From Dactylonectria macrodidyma (lineage: Eukaryota > Ascomycota > Sordariomycetes > Hypocreales > Nectriaceae), in NCBI GenBank assembly GCA_020744425.1, contig JAGMUV010000004.1, positions 682,001 to 746,000 on the forward strand: 64,000 bases of DNA, read 5' to 3'. Positions within the stretch are counted from its first letter, which is position 1. Every line of letters starts with the position of its first letter. The translations under genes were made by a program, and so were the position numbers. Shown in pieces: positions 1 to 13,000 of the stretch. Below the pieces are notes generated by a model. It saw only the letters and a list, made by a program, of their open reading frames with translations. It searched no databases and was not told where the DNA came from.

Positions 1-3000
1 GGTGAGAGACCAAGACGCACCACCTACGCAACCCGTCTCGATGGCTTTTTTTTTCTTCCATTTTTTTGCCTTCACGACAACAAACCGGCCGGGAATATGG
101 AAATAGGCTAGAATTGGCGAGATGGAAGGCTCGCGTGTCAAGCACGGCCTCACATCCATGAGACCATGCATCTCGTGTCCTGGTCCTTGCATGATTTCCC
201 TTCTTAATTCTCCGCCAGTAAACCCCCACTGAAGAAACCAAAGCCCACAGGCAAAACAAATACACGCCCAAACCAGTACGAATTTTCCTGGTCGGGAAGG
301 CTTCTTGCAGCCTCCCATCTCACTCGAGGAACCTAGGTACATGTATTGGTTGCTCTTTGGGGGCTACCCTCGAAGCCTTTCCCGAATGGTCAAGGCTCAA
401 ACAAGAACTGGCAGCTGTTCTGCGGGTGCGGGTGCGGGTGCACATCCTAGGAAATTTTTGGAGTGTTGCACATCCTTGATGGATATCCCTCCAATCCCTG
501 TTACCCACCCGACCTAATCATACATCTCGCATTATGGCACCCAGGTTCCCAGGTCCGCAAGTAGGTACTTCGGACAATACGAAGTACACCTCACTGCGGA
601 CGTCCTGCTGCTCACTTGCCCCCAAGTTGATTACCCTGTCTTGAACCTACCTCCCTTCTACTTAACTACTTGCCTTAGTACCCAGTACCCAGCACATAGC
701 ACCACACATATCGTCTCAACAACAGAAGATCATCTCCGATGTCTGCCCCACTTCAGCAACCTTTTTAGTTCGTCCTGGTCAATTTCTCTGCTCAGCGGGC
801 TGCCGGACGGGCTCTGAATGCCGATGTCCATGGACTGACTGTCATGGTTCAAGACTTGGTTTTGTCTCAATGGCTCGTTTCGGTGACGTGCCCCGATAAA
901 GCGTCGGCGCCCAATGGACAGGACGGCAGTGTGGTTCAGGTTCGCGGAGGTTGAAGGGGGGACGGATCCCGCCCACGGCCCCACGGAGGTTGGATCCCTC
1001 AAAGCCTAGAGCCTGGGAACATTTTGAGCCTTGGAGCCTTGGAGCCTTGGAGTGATAGTCTGGAGAGGGGACCGCCGCGGTGCTTCTTTCCGCTGTCTTG
1101 CTTCCCGTTCCTCCAATTTCCCAGGATATAGCCCTGCCTGCTGGCTGCCAACCACCTGGCCCCTTCAGCCCAGCCTGTGGGCCTCTGAAGTCTTAGCCTC
1201 TCCTCCGCAGTAATAGTTGTGTGCACTGCTTCTAGTCCTGCCCCTAGTTCTTGCCCTGCAGACGGGGTGTGCGCCTGTGTCATCACACATGCACGGGTGT
1301 GGGTGAAGATGCTTGGGATGGTCCAGTTGAGGGTGGGAGAGCAGAGGTGAGTGTGTGTGGGGCGCCGTCGCTGAACCTCACTCAACTTGACCTGAGAGGC
1401 TCAGGCCAACAGGCATTCCGCACGAGCGGGCCCTCGCCGGTCGCTCCGTCCATTCGATCGTCGAAAATTGGTCCCAATGGGCACGCTACTGTACCTTCTC
1501 ACTACTGCACTGTTACCCTGCTGTGTGTCTCCTAAGCATGCCAGTGCTGGGTGTCCTATTTTTGGTTTGCCCGACCTCCCCCATCATGTGAGATTGGGCG
1601 AGCATGAACAGGTACACCACCGAGATCCAGCACCAGCATCCATACCCCGTTGCTGAACTGCGCTGGATTGCACTGTACTGTACGTAGTAGTACGAAGTAT
1701 TGTGCACGGATCACGGCGACCAGCATGGTGTGTATGATGGGGTCCATGGACGCTTACTTCGCACAGAGAGAGCTTCCCTGTCGCAACCCTCCCAGTTGCT
1801 CACCATCCATGTAAGTTAGCGACCGCATTGGGATGTTCATCCAGTAAAATGCCTCCCAGCATCCGGCCGCCGCTAGGCACGCCACGAGTCAGTCACCGGA
1901 AACACCAAGGGAAACAGGAAATGGTGGTGTGGATGATTTCCTTTCCGTTGGGCTCAGGGTGATCAGTGCAGAGGGCAACCTCGTCCCTCTTCCTGCACAA
2001 CTGCACAGCTGCACGGCAGCACAGAGCTGAGAGAGAGCCTGAACAAAGTACTGGCTGCATGCTGGCTTGAGCGGCCTTCACGGGATGCCGCCCCGACAAT
2101 ACTGGCTTCACCTATTCTCTTACCCTAGAGATGATTTGGTCTTTGCACGAGCACCTGGGGACAGACTAGCTAGGAATATAGAACGACGATGGTCTTCAGC
2201 TCTAGGCCTCTAACTGTTCAGAGCAGGCAGATGATCTTAGGGCGTGGATATTGCAGCAAGTTCCGCAGTGAGGCCACAGCAAACAGCTGACGGCCAGCTA
2301 CATTGCTAGATCGCGTGGTTGAGTGCGTAAACATGTCACGCCAACGGAGTTCGATGACCGAACGATAGGATCAGAAGCGGGTGCTCCTAGACATGCATTG
2401 GGGTGTTTTTTTCCTTCCTTTTATTTTTGCGTCCAACCAACTTGCAAAAGACGCTACCCCAGTTCAGCTGAGGTGACACTCGTTGAAGCAAGAAATAGGC
2501 TACGGAGTACGTACTTGGTGGCCCTCTAGCCGTCCACCTTAGGAGCCGCACCAGATCAGCCACGAGGACATTCCGGGAAACAGAAACGCGGTTGACCGCC
2601 TTTGAGGGCGTCGAGCTCGCCAATTTCTACGTATCAGAGCTCGTGGCCGGCAGCCCCCCCTTCAAAGACGGGATGGAAACGCAGGAAGCTAAAATTGGTG
2701 GCCCGTTCCATTCTGGTGATCGGCCGGAGCGGCGTGGAGACGGCGACACGTATTCTCCACGGGCATTTGAACTGAGACCGGCATGACGGGGTGATGTGAT
2801 GGGGGATCGAGATTGTGCGGTACGTGCATCGCTGGCCTGCTTACCCCCCGCCACCTTGCAACAACGGCCCGATCTGTGAGGTCGAAAAAGCCATTCATCA
2901 GTCATCGCCAACAGATGGAGCCTTTTGGGAGGGTGGGCAATCTCGGCCCCGTTCCCCCCACACAGGGCGTCCCAAGACACTTGTTGACACACTTGACACA

Positions 3001-4053
3001 CACAAGCTTGACAGGACAGGCACAAAAATACCAGACACGGTCACAGGAATCGACACGCTTGCGCACTTATAGCACAGTTCCCGCACGCATCTGCAAACAC
3101 ACAGACAGTACAGTAGGACTGAGGGCCGATTTTGCAAGTGCGCGCCTCATTTGTGCAGCTGGCATCGGGGAGTATGTGGATACTTGGCATATACCCTTGG
3201 TACTTACTATACAGGATTTACCTGCAATCCAATAGATACTTACCTAGGCAGGTAGATACGGTGATTATTCGTACGTATGTGATACTTTTCGCATCAAAGT
3301 GGTCCATTCCATCGCATCAATGGCCCATCCTGGCTGCATCCGTGCCCCCCTCCAGGAGTGCCGCCCGAACTACCCTGTACCTGACAGCGCAAATATTGTG
3401 CGAACCATCGTCAAATCATCCGCCTTGACTCCCCCACCATGACGCAGCAATGTCTCGATGTAGGTACCACCTGTGTGGGATGGGTGTGCTGGAGACCATT
3501 CTAGTAGGTGCCTTTCGTGGGGTTTGCATTCAACACCAGCACCGTATAGACCTGGAACGTGAAGCTATCATCATGTCTCATGTCTCATGCTTCGTCCTTC
3601 CCGTTTCCCTCACTGTGCAACTCGTACACAATAATTACTAGGGCCAACAGCCACCGCCTTTTGTCACAATCAGTCTCAGTCACGGCTCAAACGGTCAATG
3701 CGCCACGTCCTGCAGCGCTCAGACGTCGGAGCGAGGGGGGGCGCGGCAGGCGTTTGAGAAGTGGGCCTATTATATCAGGCCTATCAAGGCAACGAGACTG
3801 AGACTACGGATGAAGGTTAACAACACTTCGCTTCATGATGGAATCTGGCTTCATAGGAACCGCCACATAGCAACCGCACCAGAGCAACCGCATCAATAGC
3901 AACCTCATCAATAGCAACCCACGCTCAGGATATTCGCGCCAGAGAGATACAAGCGTGCAACGGCGTCCTGTCCGCGTACACTCGGCGCCTCCTTTTGTCT
4001 TCGCCACCGCCGAAATAGCTGCAGCTGCGAGAGAGAGCTCAGCTGGCCGTACC
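1..4053. other. Intergenic region without a recognisable gene
   Basis: No open frame here shows a recognisable domain, a convincing ATG context or splice-linked exons. The reading frames of up to about 140 codons are of random-looking composition and overlap on both strands. The stretch carries simple sequence (an 8-bp unit repeated near 1026, GGGTGC repeats near 425, AGGTA/TACCT tetranucleotides near 3240) and short TAC...GTA palindromes. The last few hundred bases should hold the promoter and 5' leader of the MOSC gene that follows. Confidence 0.6.
1026..1052. repeat. Short tandem repeat, GAGCCTTG x3
   Basis: Three perfect copies of the 8-bp unit GAGCCTTG are followed by a partial GAG. It lies in the intergenic left end and no function is evident. 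Confidence 0.8.
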
Positions 4054-5656
4054 ATGTCCCAGCCCGGATCAGGGGCTTTAGGCCTACAGAGTCAGCTCGC
4101 AGACACTGCGCATGGCTCTGCCCTCGTCCAGAGCATTGGTCACTTTTCGACGTCGACGCTGCCCGCCTTCATCCATCAGCTGGACGCCGTGTCGTTCGTG
4201 CTGCTCGTCATCACCCTCATCGCCTTCGTGTTCCCCATCTTTATCCTCTTCCCACCCATACCCGTCGAGCGCAGCGATGCCCTCCGCCAGACCCACTCGA
4301 GGATCGGCGTGCCGCCGAAGCGCACCAACCTCCGGGACCAGATGTCGCCCATCCACCGCCCACAGCCTGGCCAGGTTCCGAAGGTCCAAAGCTTGTACAT
4401 CTACCCGATCAAGTCATGCAGAGGCATCGAGCTCGACTGCAGCAGGGTCCTGGCGTCCGGACTCGAGCATGACCGTCTGTACACGTTCGCCCAACTGCGG
4501 ACTACTGCGCCAGGGCTCGCTTCCTCATCCGGGAATCCACAAACCAAGCCGGTCTGGGAATTCTTGACGCTGAGGCAGCTGCCTCTTATGGCCAATGTCA
4601 AGGTCGACCTCTGGGCCCCAGATCCTGCCAAGACGAGCAGGCAGCTGGGTCAGGTCGACGAAGCTTTCCTTGTCGTGAGGTTCCCATGGATGGACCGTGG
4701 CCTGCGAGGCCTGGCACAGTGGGTGTCGGCAAAGATTAGTCGCGGCCTCCAGGCTATTCCGGAGAAGGAATTTATGTTGCCCGTTGCGTTCCCCTCCAAC
4801 GACGACATCAAGGCTCGTGGTTATTCATTCGCGGATGTCAAGGTTTGGTCGGACGTTGCATTCGCGCTCAACATGTCAACCGAAATGCCCTTGGAACTGG
4901 CTCACTACCTAGGAGTCAAACACCGATTCGGTCTATTTAGGATGGACCCGTCAAACCAAAGGGAGGTCTTGCGTGCTGCGAAACCACTAGGCGAACTCGA
5001 GCATGTCCCAACTATTGACTTCCAGGACAGCGTAGGTCCCCAACTGTAAACGGGCAAGAACTCTCATCTGACATCTCAACCAGTATCCACTCCACTTGCT
5101 CAGCTTGACCAGCATGCAGAACCTCGACACCCTGACACTCAAGGACGAGACGATGAAGCAACTTGATGCCCGTCGATTCAGGGCCAATATAATTAGTGTG
5201 CCCTGAACCCCTTGCTCCAGTCTTGCAGATGAACTAACTTGCTCAAGCGTCTGGGAGCGAAGAGTACGATGAAGAAACCTGGAAGGTCATTAACCTTAAA
5301 AGCCCGTCCACCAACGAGGAGTGCCAGTTCGATGTTAATTGCCGGACTACTCGGTAAGCTGCTCCACTACCTACCGAGCTGATAAACTGCCCAAATAAGA
5401 GCCAACTGACTGATTCAGCTGCAAACTGCCTAACGTCGATCCCGAAACGGGTATCCGCCACAAGGTCGAGCCCGATCGGGCGCTGAGAAAGTTCCGCGAC
5501 GTTGACGAAGGAGCCCCCAAGATGGGTTGTCTGGGGATGCAGCTGTGTCCCATATTACCCAGTGCCAACAACCCCGATGTGCGTGACGCCTACGTTGAAG
5601 TCGGCATGAGCATTGACGTTGTGAAACGTGGCTCGCATGTCTATGTAAAACGGTAG
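4054..5656 (+). CDS. MOSC-domain molybdenum-cofactor protein, mARC-like, membrane-anchored
   Basis: Four exons are inferred: 4054-5031, 5084-5195, 5248-5353 and 5419-5656, giving about 477 residues. The ATG at 4054 (context accATGt) is chosen; the frame stays open upstream but only to a non-ATG codon. A hydrophobic segment at about residues 46-66 is followed by the MOSC N-terminal beta-barrel (LYIYPIKSCRGIEL near residue 115). The C-terminal MOSC domain contains RCKLPNVDPETG, whose Cys (about C400, immediately after the exon 3/4 junction) corresponds to the molybdenum ligand of the mARC/MOSC family. Family knowledge suggests NADH-dependent reduction of N-hydroxylated compounds with cytochrome b5 and its reductase, at a membrane (mitochondrial outer membrane for mARC). 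The substrate here is unknown. It converges on SMC2 with 236 bp between the stop codons. Confidence 0.87.
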
Positions 5657-5892
5657 CATGTTCCTAGTACAGGGGCGGTCGGTGTCGAGTTAAAAATGTA
5701 TTAACAGTTGCATTGATTCAAAACGAAAAAGCCCTCATATATCCATGTCCTCATTACATCGATCGATATCTCATCAAACCACCGGCGCTACCCTCCCATG
5801 CCTGGCCCACGCCCCGTGAACAAACAAGCCCATATGTCCCGTCATTCCTCATTGACACGTAACCTGCACACCGAATAACCATGCGACATCAC

Positions 5893-8800
5893 TTACTTCA
5901 GATCCGCTGGTGTCAGAGCTTGCACCATGCTGGTGCCCTCGCTGAACCGCGTGCGGAAGATTCGATTCGCATTTTGGAACATGCCGTCCTTTAGACTCAC
6001 AACGATGAACTGCGAGCCCTTGAACCGTGTCTTGATGAGGCGGCCGATGTTTTGCGTGTGCGAAAGATCCAGCGCGGCGTCGACCTCGTCCAGAATGTAC
6101 ATAGGCGCAGGCTTAAACTGGAGTAGAGCCATGATGAGCGACAAGGCGACGAGTGATCTGTACGTATCGTGCGGTTAGCGGTTGTCCTTGTTCGTATCTA
6201 CATGTTCGTCGGAAAGGGGTTCCTACCTCTGACCACCACTCAACTCGGTCAAGCTCTGTTTCCAGACCTTGCCCAAGCAAACCTTGACTTCGAGCCCTTC
6301 ACTGATGGTCTTTCCCTCTGGGGGATCTAGCTTTGCAAAGCTGCCGCCTGGAAGGAGTTCGGAGAAGATTTGCCCGAAGTCGCCGTTGACCTTTTCCCAC
6401 GTCTCATGCAAGGCCTTCTTCTTGTAGTCATCTAGACTGACGATGGTCTCCTCAATCTTTCGCTTGTCGCGAATGACGGTTTTGATCATGTGTTTCAGCG
6501 AGACCTCCTTTTTCTCAACGCTGTCAATCATGTTCATGACCTTGGGATTGATCTTCTTCTTCATGCCTTGGAATCGTTCTGTTAGATTACGGAGAGTGGC
6601 TTTGCACTCGCCAATGTTCTGGCCCTGGAAATCATAAGGCGTGCCATTGCGACCGAACTTGTCCTTCTCATCGTGGATCCATTCGTGCTCCTTTTCTAGG
6701 TGGGCGACATTCTCAGCGGCACCCTGCTGCTCCTTGTGGAACTTGTCCACGAGATGGCCAAGCTTTTGCATCTCGAGGCCCTCCTCAGCAATGCGCGCGT
6801 TCTTGGAGCGGGTGGCGTCCTCTAATGCTCGCAACTCATCATCGAAAAGGTGAAGCTTGGCGCGCTCGTCATCGAGCTCAGCCTGCACAACGTCGTGAGT
6901 CTCGGTAAGCTTGGCTTGTTGCTTAACGAGATCCTCAATGTCTTGCTGCTGTGCTTTGATCCCAACCTCGACCTCCTGAAGCTGCTCGCGAGCGGCAGAG
7001 AGATCCACTCCGGCTTGCTCAGAGTCGAGCTGAGCTCCCTGGAGCTCCTTCTGAAGAGTCTTGACGGCCGCAGCATTTTTGCTAAGCCCGACTCGGAGCT
7101 TGTCGAGAGTCTTCTGGAGCTCAACCAATTTGGCATCCTTGTTGTTGTCGAAGTCCTTCATGTCCTTCTCGATACTCTTGATATCCGTAGTAGCCCTGGC
7201 CTGACGGATCTTGGCTTCAGAGATACTCTCTTTGAGCTCAGCGATAGTTGATTTCATGTTTGCAACCTCCTGGATAATGGAGGAGGAGGAATTGCCTCCG
7301 ATTTGTTCCTCGGCGAGCTTGATTTCGTGGCCCTTCAAGTCCAATTCCTGCTTGATTTGACGCGCTTGATCGAGCTTGGACTTTTCTTTCGATATTCTGA
7401 CCTGAAGCTCCTTGAGGGAGTACTCGGTTTCACTCAGCTGACGGGTAAGGCTGTTGAGCTTCTGGAGGGTCACCAAAACGCCACTCGAGTTTGGTGAACT
7501 ACCACCAGATAAGGTGCCAGATGGGTCGTAGGCATCGCCCTCAAATGTGATGCTCCTCATCCGGACATTGGGATCGAAGGTGACCTTCTTGGCAGTATCC
7601 GCATCAGCACACACCAGTGTGTTGCCAAACACGTACTCCATAGCAGCAGAGACCTCTTCATCATACCCAACAAGGGATAGTGCAAGGTCGACTTTGCCGG
7701 GCGCAACCTTTTGTGCTGTGGCTATGGTTTGAGCCGAAGCCTTGAACGCCGCAATTTTGTTGAGAGGGATAATGGTAACTCGCTTCCTGAGCTTTCCCTT
7801 CTGCAGAAGCTGAGTGCCGGTCACCTCCGAGTCGACGACGACATTGTAAAGACGGCCACCGGCACATATTTCCAACGCAGTGCCCGCCTCAGTGTGCTCT
7901 TTGTCCAAAGTAAAAAGCTGAGCAACCAATCCCTTGACCTTGGATCGGTCAAAGTTTGGGACTGGATCAGCGTAGTTGAAGTCGACGTTGGCAACTTGCC
8001 GCTTGAGCTTGTCGGATTCTTGCCTCAGATTCCGAACAGTCTGCTGCAAAGTTGACTCCTGCTTGTACATCTCTTCCTCCTGGCCTGGTTCAAATCCCAG
8101 TCGACCGAGCTCCTTCTCCAGCTTCTGAGCTTGCACTTTTAGGCCGTCTAGATCACGCAGGAGGCCAGCGTTCTGCTCCTTTGCCTTTTTAGCCCGTGGC
8201 TCCTCTTCTTTGATGCGCTTCTCTAAGTGAGAAATTTTGATCTTGGCCTGCTCTTGCTCAGTCGCAGCTGTAGTAGCACGGGCTTTAGCGTCTTGAAGTT
8301 GTCCTTGGTAACCATTCTCTTGACCATCCTTGGATGCCACACCGGTTTGCAAAGTTTGCAACAGCTCTTCCTTGGACTCGGCATCTTGATTTTGCTGCTC
8401 GAGATCACTCTTGGCCGCATCATACTTGGCCTTGGCATTCTCGAATGCCGTTGTCTTGTCTTTCAGGGTTGCCTCTGATTCAGACACTGTCTTTTCGACT
8501 GCGCTCTTCTTCTCCTTCTCTTCCGCTAGACTCGAATTCTTCAAATCTAGTACAGTGGCAAGCCTTACCAGCTCGTTGGAGTGCTTCTTTGCGGCCTCTT
8601 CCAGTGCCTGTGCCTTGCCGCCCTTCCTGAGTTCCCTGTCCCGTTGAGTCCGGACCTTCTTGACATCTTCTTCGAGGTGGGAGATCTCGCTTCGAAGTCG
8701 TGTTGCAGATTCCTCCAAGTCTCGCCGCCGTTGTTTCTTTCCCTCGAGATCTGCGGCAGACTGCCTCAGCTTCTCTTGGCATCGAACATAATCGTATGCG

Positions 8801-9654
8801 ACAACGACTCTCGTCAGTCGTTCCAGGTCGTTCTGAGTCTGCTGGAAGTCCAGGAATGCTCGTTTCTCAGTCCGTAGTTTTTCGAGCTTGGGTTCAATCT
8901 CATCCTTGAGCAGTTCGCGAAGCTCCACCAACTTCATCTCCTTTTTCGCCATGGTTTTTAGAGCTTTATCTCGCCGGTCCTCAAACATCCGCGTTCCTGC
9001 AGCTTCCTCAATCATTGCCAGGATTTCGACCGCCTTCATGTTCAGCACCTTGGTGATGCGGCCCTGCATGATGAGGAAATTTGGGTTGTTGATGTTCAGC
9101 TGGACTGACTGAAACAGATTTTGAACAGTTTGTTGTTGCGCTCGGTGTCCATTGATAAGGTACTTCGATGTGCCTCCTAGGACAATTTGACGAGTGACAC
9201 TGATTGTAGCATACTCCTCGAATCCGATGGGTGATTTTTTGGTATCTCTGTTGTCGAAAACGATGGTGACGCTGGCTTTGGTGACGCCAGCCTGGCCGCG
9301 CTTGTAGATCAAATCCTGTGAAGACATGTCAGTTTGATGCGGGTGTAGCCTGCTTGGAGACTGACCTGGAGGTTCTGCGCTCGAACAGTTGACATGTTTG
9401 TGATACCCAATACAAAGCAGATCGAGTCAAGAATATTTGATTTTCCGCTTCCGTTGAGGCCAGTGATGGAGTTGAAGCTCTCGTCCCTAGGCACGGTTAG
9501 TCGTAGCCACTTCCCCTCTTCCAGAGCATACTTACCAACCTGAAATCACCGTACGCACGGCATACGACTTGAAGCCCTGGGAACAGTTAGACTAGAGCAT
9601 CGTCAAAGCCGCGAAGGGATTCCTTACGTCAATGATCACTTCAATGACCCTCAT
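5893..9654 (-). CDS. SMC2: Condensin subunit SMC2
   Basis: Five exons are inferred (transcript order 9628-9654, 9536-9576, 9366-9486, 6227-9315, 5893-6157), giving about 1180 residues, the usual SMC2 length. The N-terminus reads [18 protein letters not shown]. Walker A GLNGSGKS is at about 32-39, followed by long coiled coils around a hinge (about residues 510-680). The signature LSGGQR is at about 1088-1093, split by the last intron, and Walker [12 protein letters not shown] is at about 1113-1123. SMC2 pairs with SMC4 in condensin, which uses ATP to compact and resolve mitotic chromosomes in the nucleus. All ATPase motifs are intact. The three 5' introns are only 49-51 nt long. It is divergent from the INCENP gene and shares its promoter. 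SMC1/3/4 were excluded because the N-terminal and hinge segments match SMC2. Confidence 0.97.
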
Positions 9655-10080
9655 TTTGGTCGAAGCCGGGTTGCAACGGCGTAAGTCCTTGGTGTTTTGG
9701 TTCGTCGCTCAGGACTGGGACGCGACATGGAAGTAAACAAATGGCGGGATTCGTGGCCGATAAGATGCTTATCTCCACGTGACTGCTGACATCATCACGT
9801 GTGGGGAATGGGAGACGCGAATCTAGGGCATGTTCCCACTTTGTAAATGCGCTAACCTTATCGGGACAGAATCAAAACATTGCATTGTGATGGGGAATGC
9901 GAGCCACCCATCTCTCAAGCTTTCGATACCACCAAACAAGCTCGCTATTTCTCAAAGCTCCCTCAGTACGACGAGTACACGCCGGTACCCAACCCGATGC
10001 CTTTATGATCCTTGAGAGACAATCATAGTCGACTTCGACCACCTTCATACATTTCGCGACCCTCCATCGAATTCGACACA
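9655..10080. promoter_or_regulatory. Shared divergent promoter of SMC2 and INCENP
   Basis: Only 426 bp separate the two start codons. The region contains two CACGTG boxes (9776-9781 and 9796-9801), a GATAAG/CTTATC inverted pair spaced by 3 nt (9759-9773), a GGCGGGA element resembling an E2F core (9743-9749) and an ACGCGA element resembling an MCB core (9815-9820). The elements are seen directly; their use is inferred. Confidence 0.6.
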
Positions 10081-13000
10081 ATGGCGGCAATGCGAGGACC
10101 GCGGCTTCAAGTTGGTTCAGCAGCATGGGTCGCCGAGGAGCGCGCCTCAGCGCTTCAGATCGCCGACTCAGAAGTTGAAGAGTTCACATACTCCGCCCGC
10201 AACGAACTTGACTGGCTTAATGAACACATGGCCGGTATCTTCAACGAAAACGAGACGTACGTGTAGCCACGTCCCTTCATGGCTGGGAACGCAGCAATTA
10301 ATGTATTTTGTTGATTTAGTAACATCGCCGAGACCTTCAAAACTCCTGGCAAACTCCGCGGCAAGACGCCTCGCACGGCGCGTAAAGCGCAACCTGGCGA
10401 GCCCAGAGTGGTGAGCTTTCACACCAGCCGTGTATCGAGAATGAATGTTGATGAGTTATAGCCTCTCTCTAATGTTTTCGGCGCGACACCGAGTAGCACA
10501 GCGAATCGTTTCGCACAACAACTCAGCAAAACACAGTCGCCACGACTACAACCAGGCTCGCCTAGCCCGGTGAAAAACAGTTCTCCACGACGCGATTTGT
10601 TCTCGCCAAAGCCGACCCAAACCCAACCCGCAACCCAGGACTCGGGCTATTATGGAAGCCAGGATGTTGGCTCGATGGACGTTGACATTGTTGACAATGA
10701 TATATCCCATGTTGACGAGGTCGCTCTCCCTGCACCAACCTCAGTTTCAGTTAAAGAGGACCTGTCACGACCGACCGCACCGGAATCCCCCGGCAAGACT
10801 TTACGACCTGTCCACGAAGATCAGACAACACGCGGCTTTTCCGACCATAACACGGCCGCTGCTCCATCCCCTGCCGATGCTAAGAAGCCGTCCGATAATG
10901 AGGACATTGTGACTTCGCCCCTCTTGTCGCGTCCTGTTTCCGCAGTTCCTTCTTCGCCTCCTGAGACCCAGCTTAGGCCTGAGACGATGGATGAAGTAGA
11001 GCCGACTGAGGCTCCCCTAGACCTGGTGTCGCCTGGGGATGCTCGATCCCCATCTGACGCGTCTAGCCCCATCCGACCGGTTGTTCGAAAAAGTAGCCTG
11101 AATTTTGCGTCTTTACCCGCACGAGAGCCTTTGACGGCTGGAAAGAGTGCTGGAGCACGAGTGTCTCGAACCAGTCATCTTGATTTTAACAGGACGAGCT
11201 ACTACAACCGACACACTGGAGGCAAGAGCTTGGGTAACTACGGCAAACAGGATTCATCTGATGAGGAGGATCAGGATGATGAGATGGACGTGGACGACTT
11301 TCCTCCTGTCCTGGCCCAGGAATCTCAAGAACCCGAAGATCTCGCGATGAACCACAACAAAACGTACACCCAGAGACTGCAAGATCAGATTAACAGGCTC
11401 GGAAAGTCACAACCAAACGGCAGCAGACCCTCGAAATCTATTCATAGCCTTACTTCACTTCAACAACACCCAAGCGCAGCACCTCATACGGTCCAAGAAA
11501 CAACATCGCCCTCCCCAAAGAAACAGGAGATCACAACCACTCCTGGAGCTTTCCCTGAGGATGACGATGACGATTGGATTGACCCGCCCGCCGTCGAGCC
11601 CACTGTGCCCGATAAGTCCAACTTACGCCCGGCTCTCACCAAAATCCACTCGACTGAGGTGACGGAAGAGACTCAAGGCAAGGACACCGTTGGTTCTGAA
11701 GCAGTACAGGCTCAGCCGCAAGAAAAGACTAGGGCCCTTCTCCGTGGAGCCGACATGCCTCAACGGCCTAGCATCTTGGGGCATGGTAAATCTATGTCTG
11801 CTTCGGCTATCCCGACTACGGCCTCATCTGAGCACCAGGATGGGAGTCCCCTAAAGAAGACCGTGTCCGTCTCAAACCTATCTGTGATGGACACCGTTCT
11901 CGAGAAGACTCGGTCGCAAACTCCCTCAAAGTCACCGTCTCGAAGCTTCCGAGACAGCCCCTTGAAGCAGGTAAAAAACAAGTTGTCCTCTATCTTGAAG
12001 AGCTCCAAAGGTCTTCTTGCAAGCAGTGCTGCGATCAGTGCCGAAGGGAAATCATCTATCTTGTCTCCATCCACAACTCGCTTTGGAACCTATCCTGCTC
12101 CGTCGATGGAGTCGGCAGTCCCGAAGGCGAGCTTCGAATCCCTGCGCATGGACGTGGATAGTCCTTCTCGACGAGACGGGAGCCCACCCCGTCCGGCCCC
12201 GAGGCGCACTAGAGCTTCAGTAGAGCGTGAAAAAGAGGAGAAGCGCCGGGAGCGAGAGGCGATGCACATGGCGGAGCAGATGGAGAAACTTGAGAAGGCT
12301 AGAGAGAAGGAACGAGACAAGGTTCGGGTCTTCAGCAAAGAACAAGAGAAGATTGCTGCGATGGAGAAGCAGGTTGCCTCGAAGAAGGAGACGGAGCACA
12401 CGGTTCCTAAAGAGACACCCAAGCCAACCAGGAGCAGCCCCCGCAAGGCGAAGGCTCAGCCAACAACGACGAGTTCGACTGAGCAAGATATGGACATGGC
12501 TGATGCGCCAACTATGGTCCCTCCTTCCGCATCGCGCTCCGTTGGAACTAGCCAGAGCACACGTACCAAAGAAGTCAGGAAGCCGCTCAAACCTGGTAAG
12601 GCGAAACAGGCCCCCACAGTCATCAGAGTAAACACGGGATCCCAGCATTCTCAATTTCAGCCTACGAGTAGCACGATGTCGACTGGTTTCCAGGACACAA
12701 TCGGGTCGACGAGCTCCCAGTCTCAGCAACTTCTGGGAAGCAAGGCAAGCAAAGCATCCTTGCAGCCAAAGCCATCAATGCAAAGCCTAAAGAGTTCTGT
12801 TTCATCGACGGGTCGCCCGAAGGCGTTGGACATGGCAGCGAGGAAGAAAGAGCAGGATGAACGAGAGGCACAGAGGAGGCGAGATGCCAAGGCCGAGTTC
12901 GAACGGAAGAGGGCGGTAGCACAAGAGGAGCAGCGAAAGCAGGAGTTGCAACGCAGACAGGAGACGGAGCGACAGAAAACAAAAGAGCGTGAACAAACCG

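Noticed and set aside
3955..4053. 33-codon upstream extension of the MOSC frame
   Set aside because: It begins with GTG rather than ATG; the ATG at 4054 has a good context.
12217..12729. 170-codon frame antisense to the INCENP gene
   Set aside because: A shadow of the Lys/Glu-rich coding sequence; no independent evidence of a gene.
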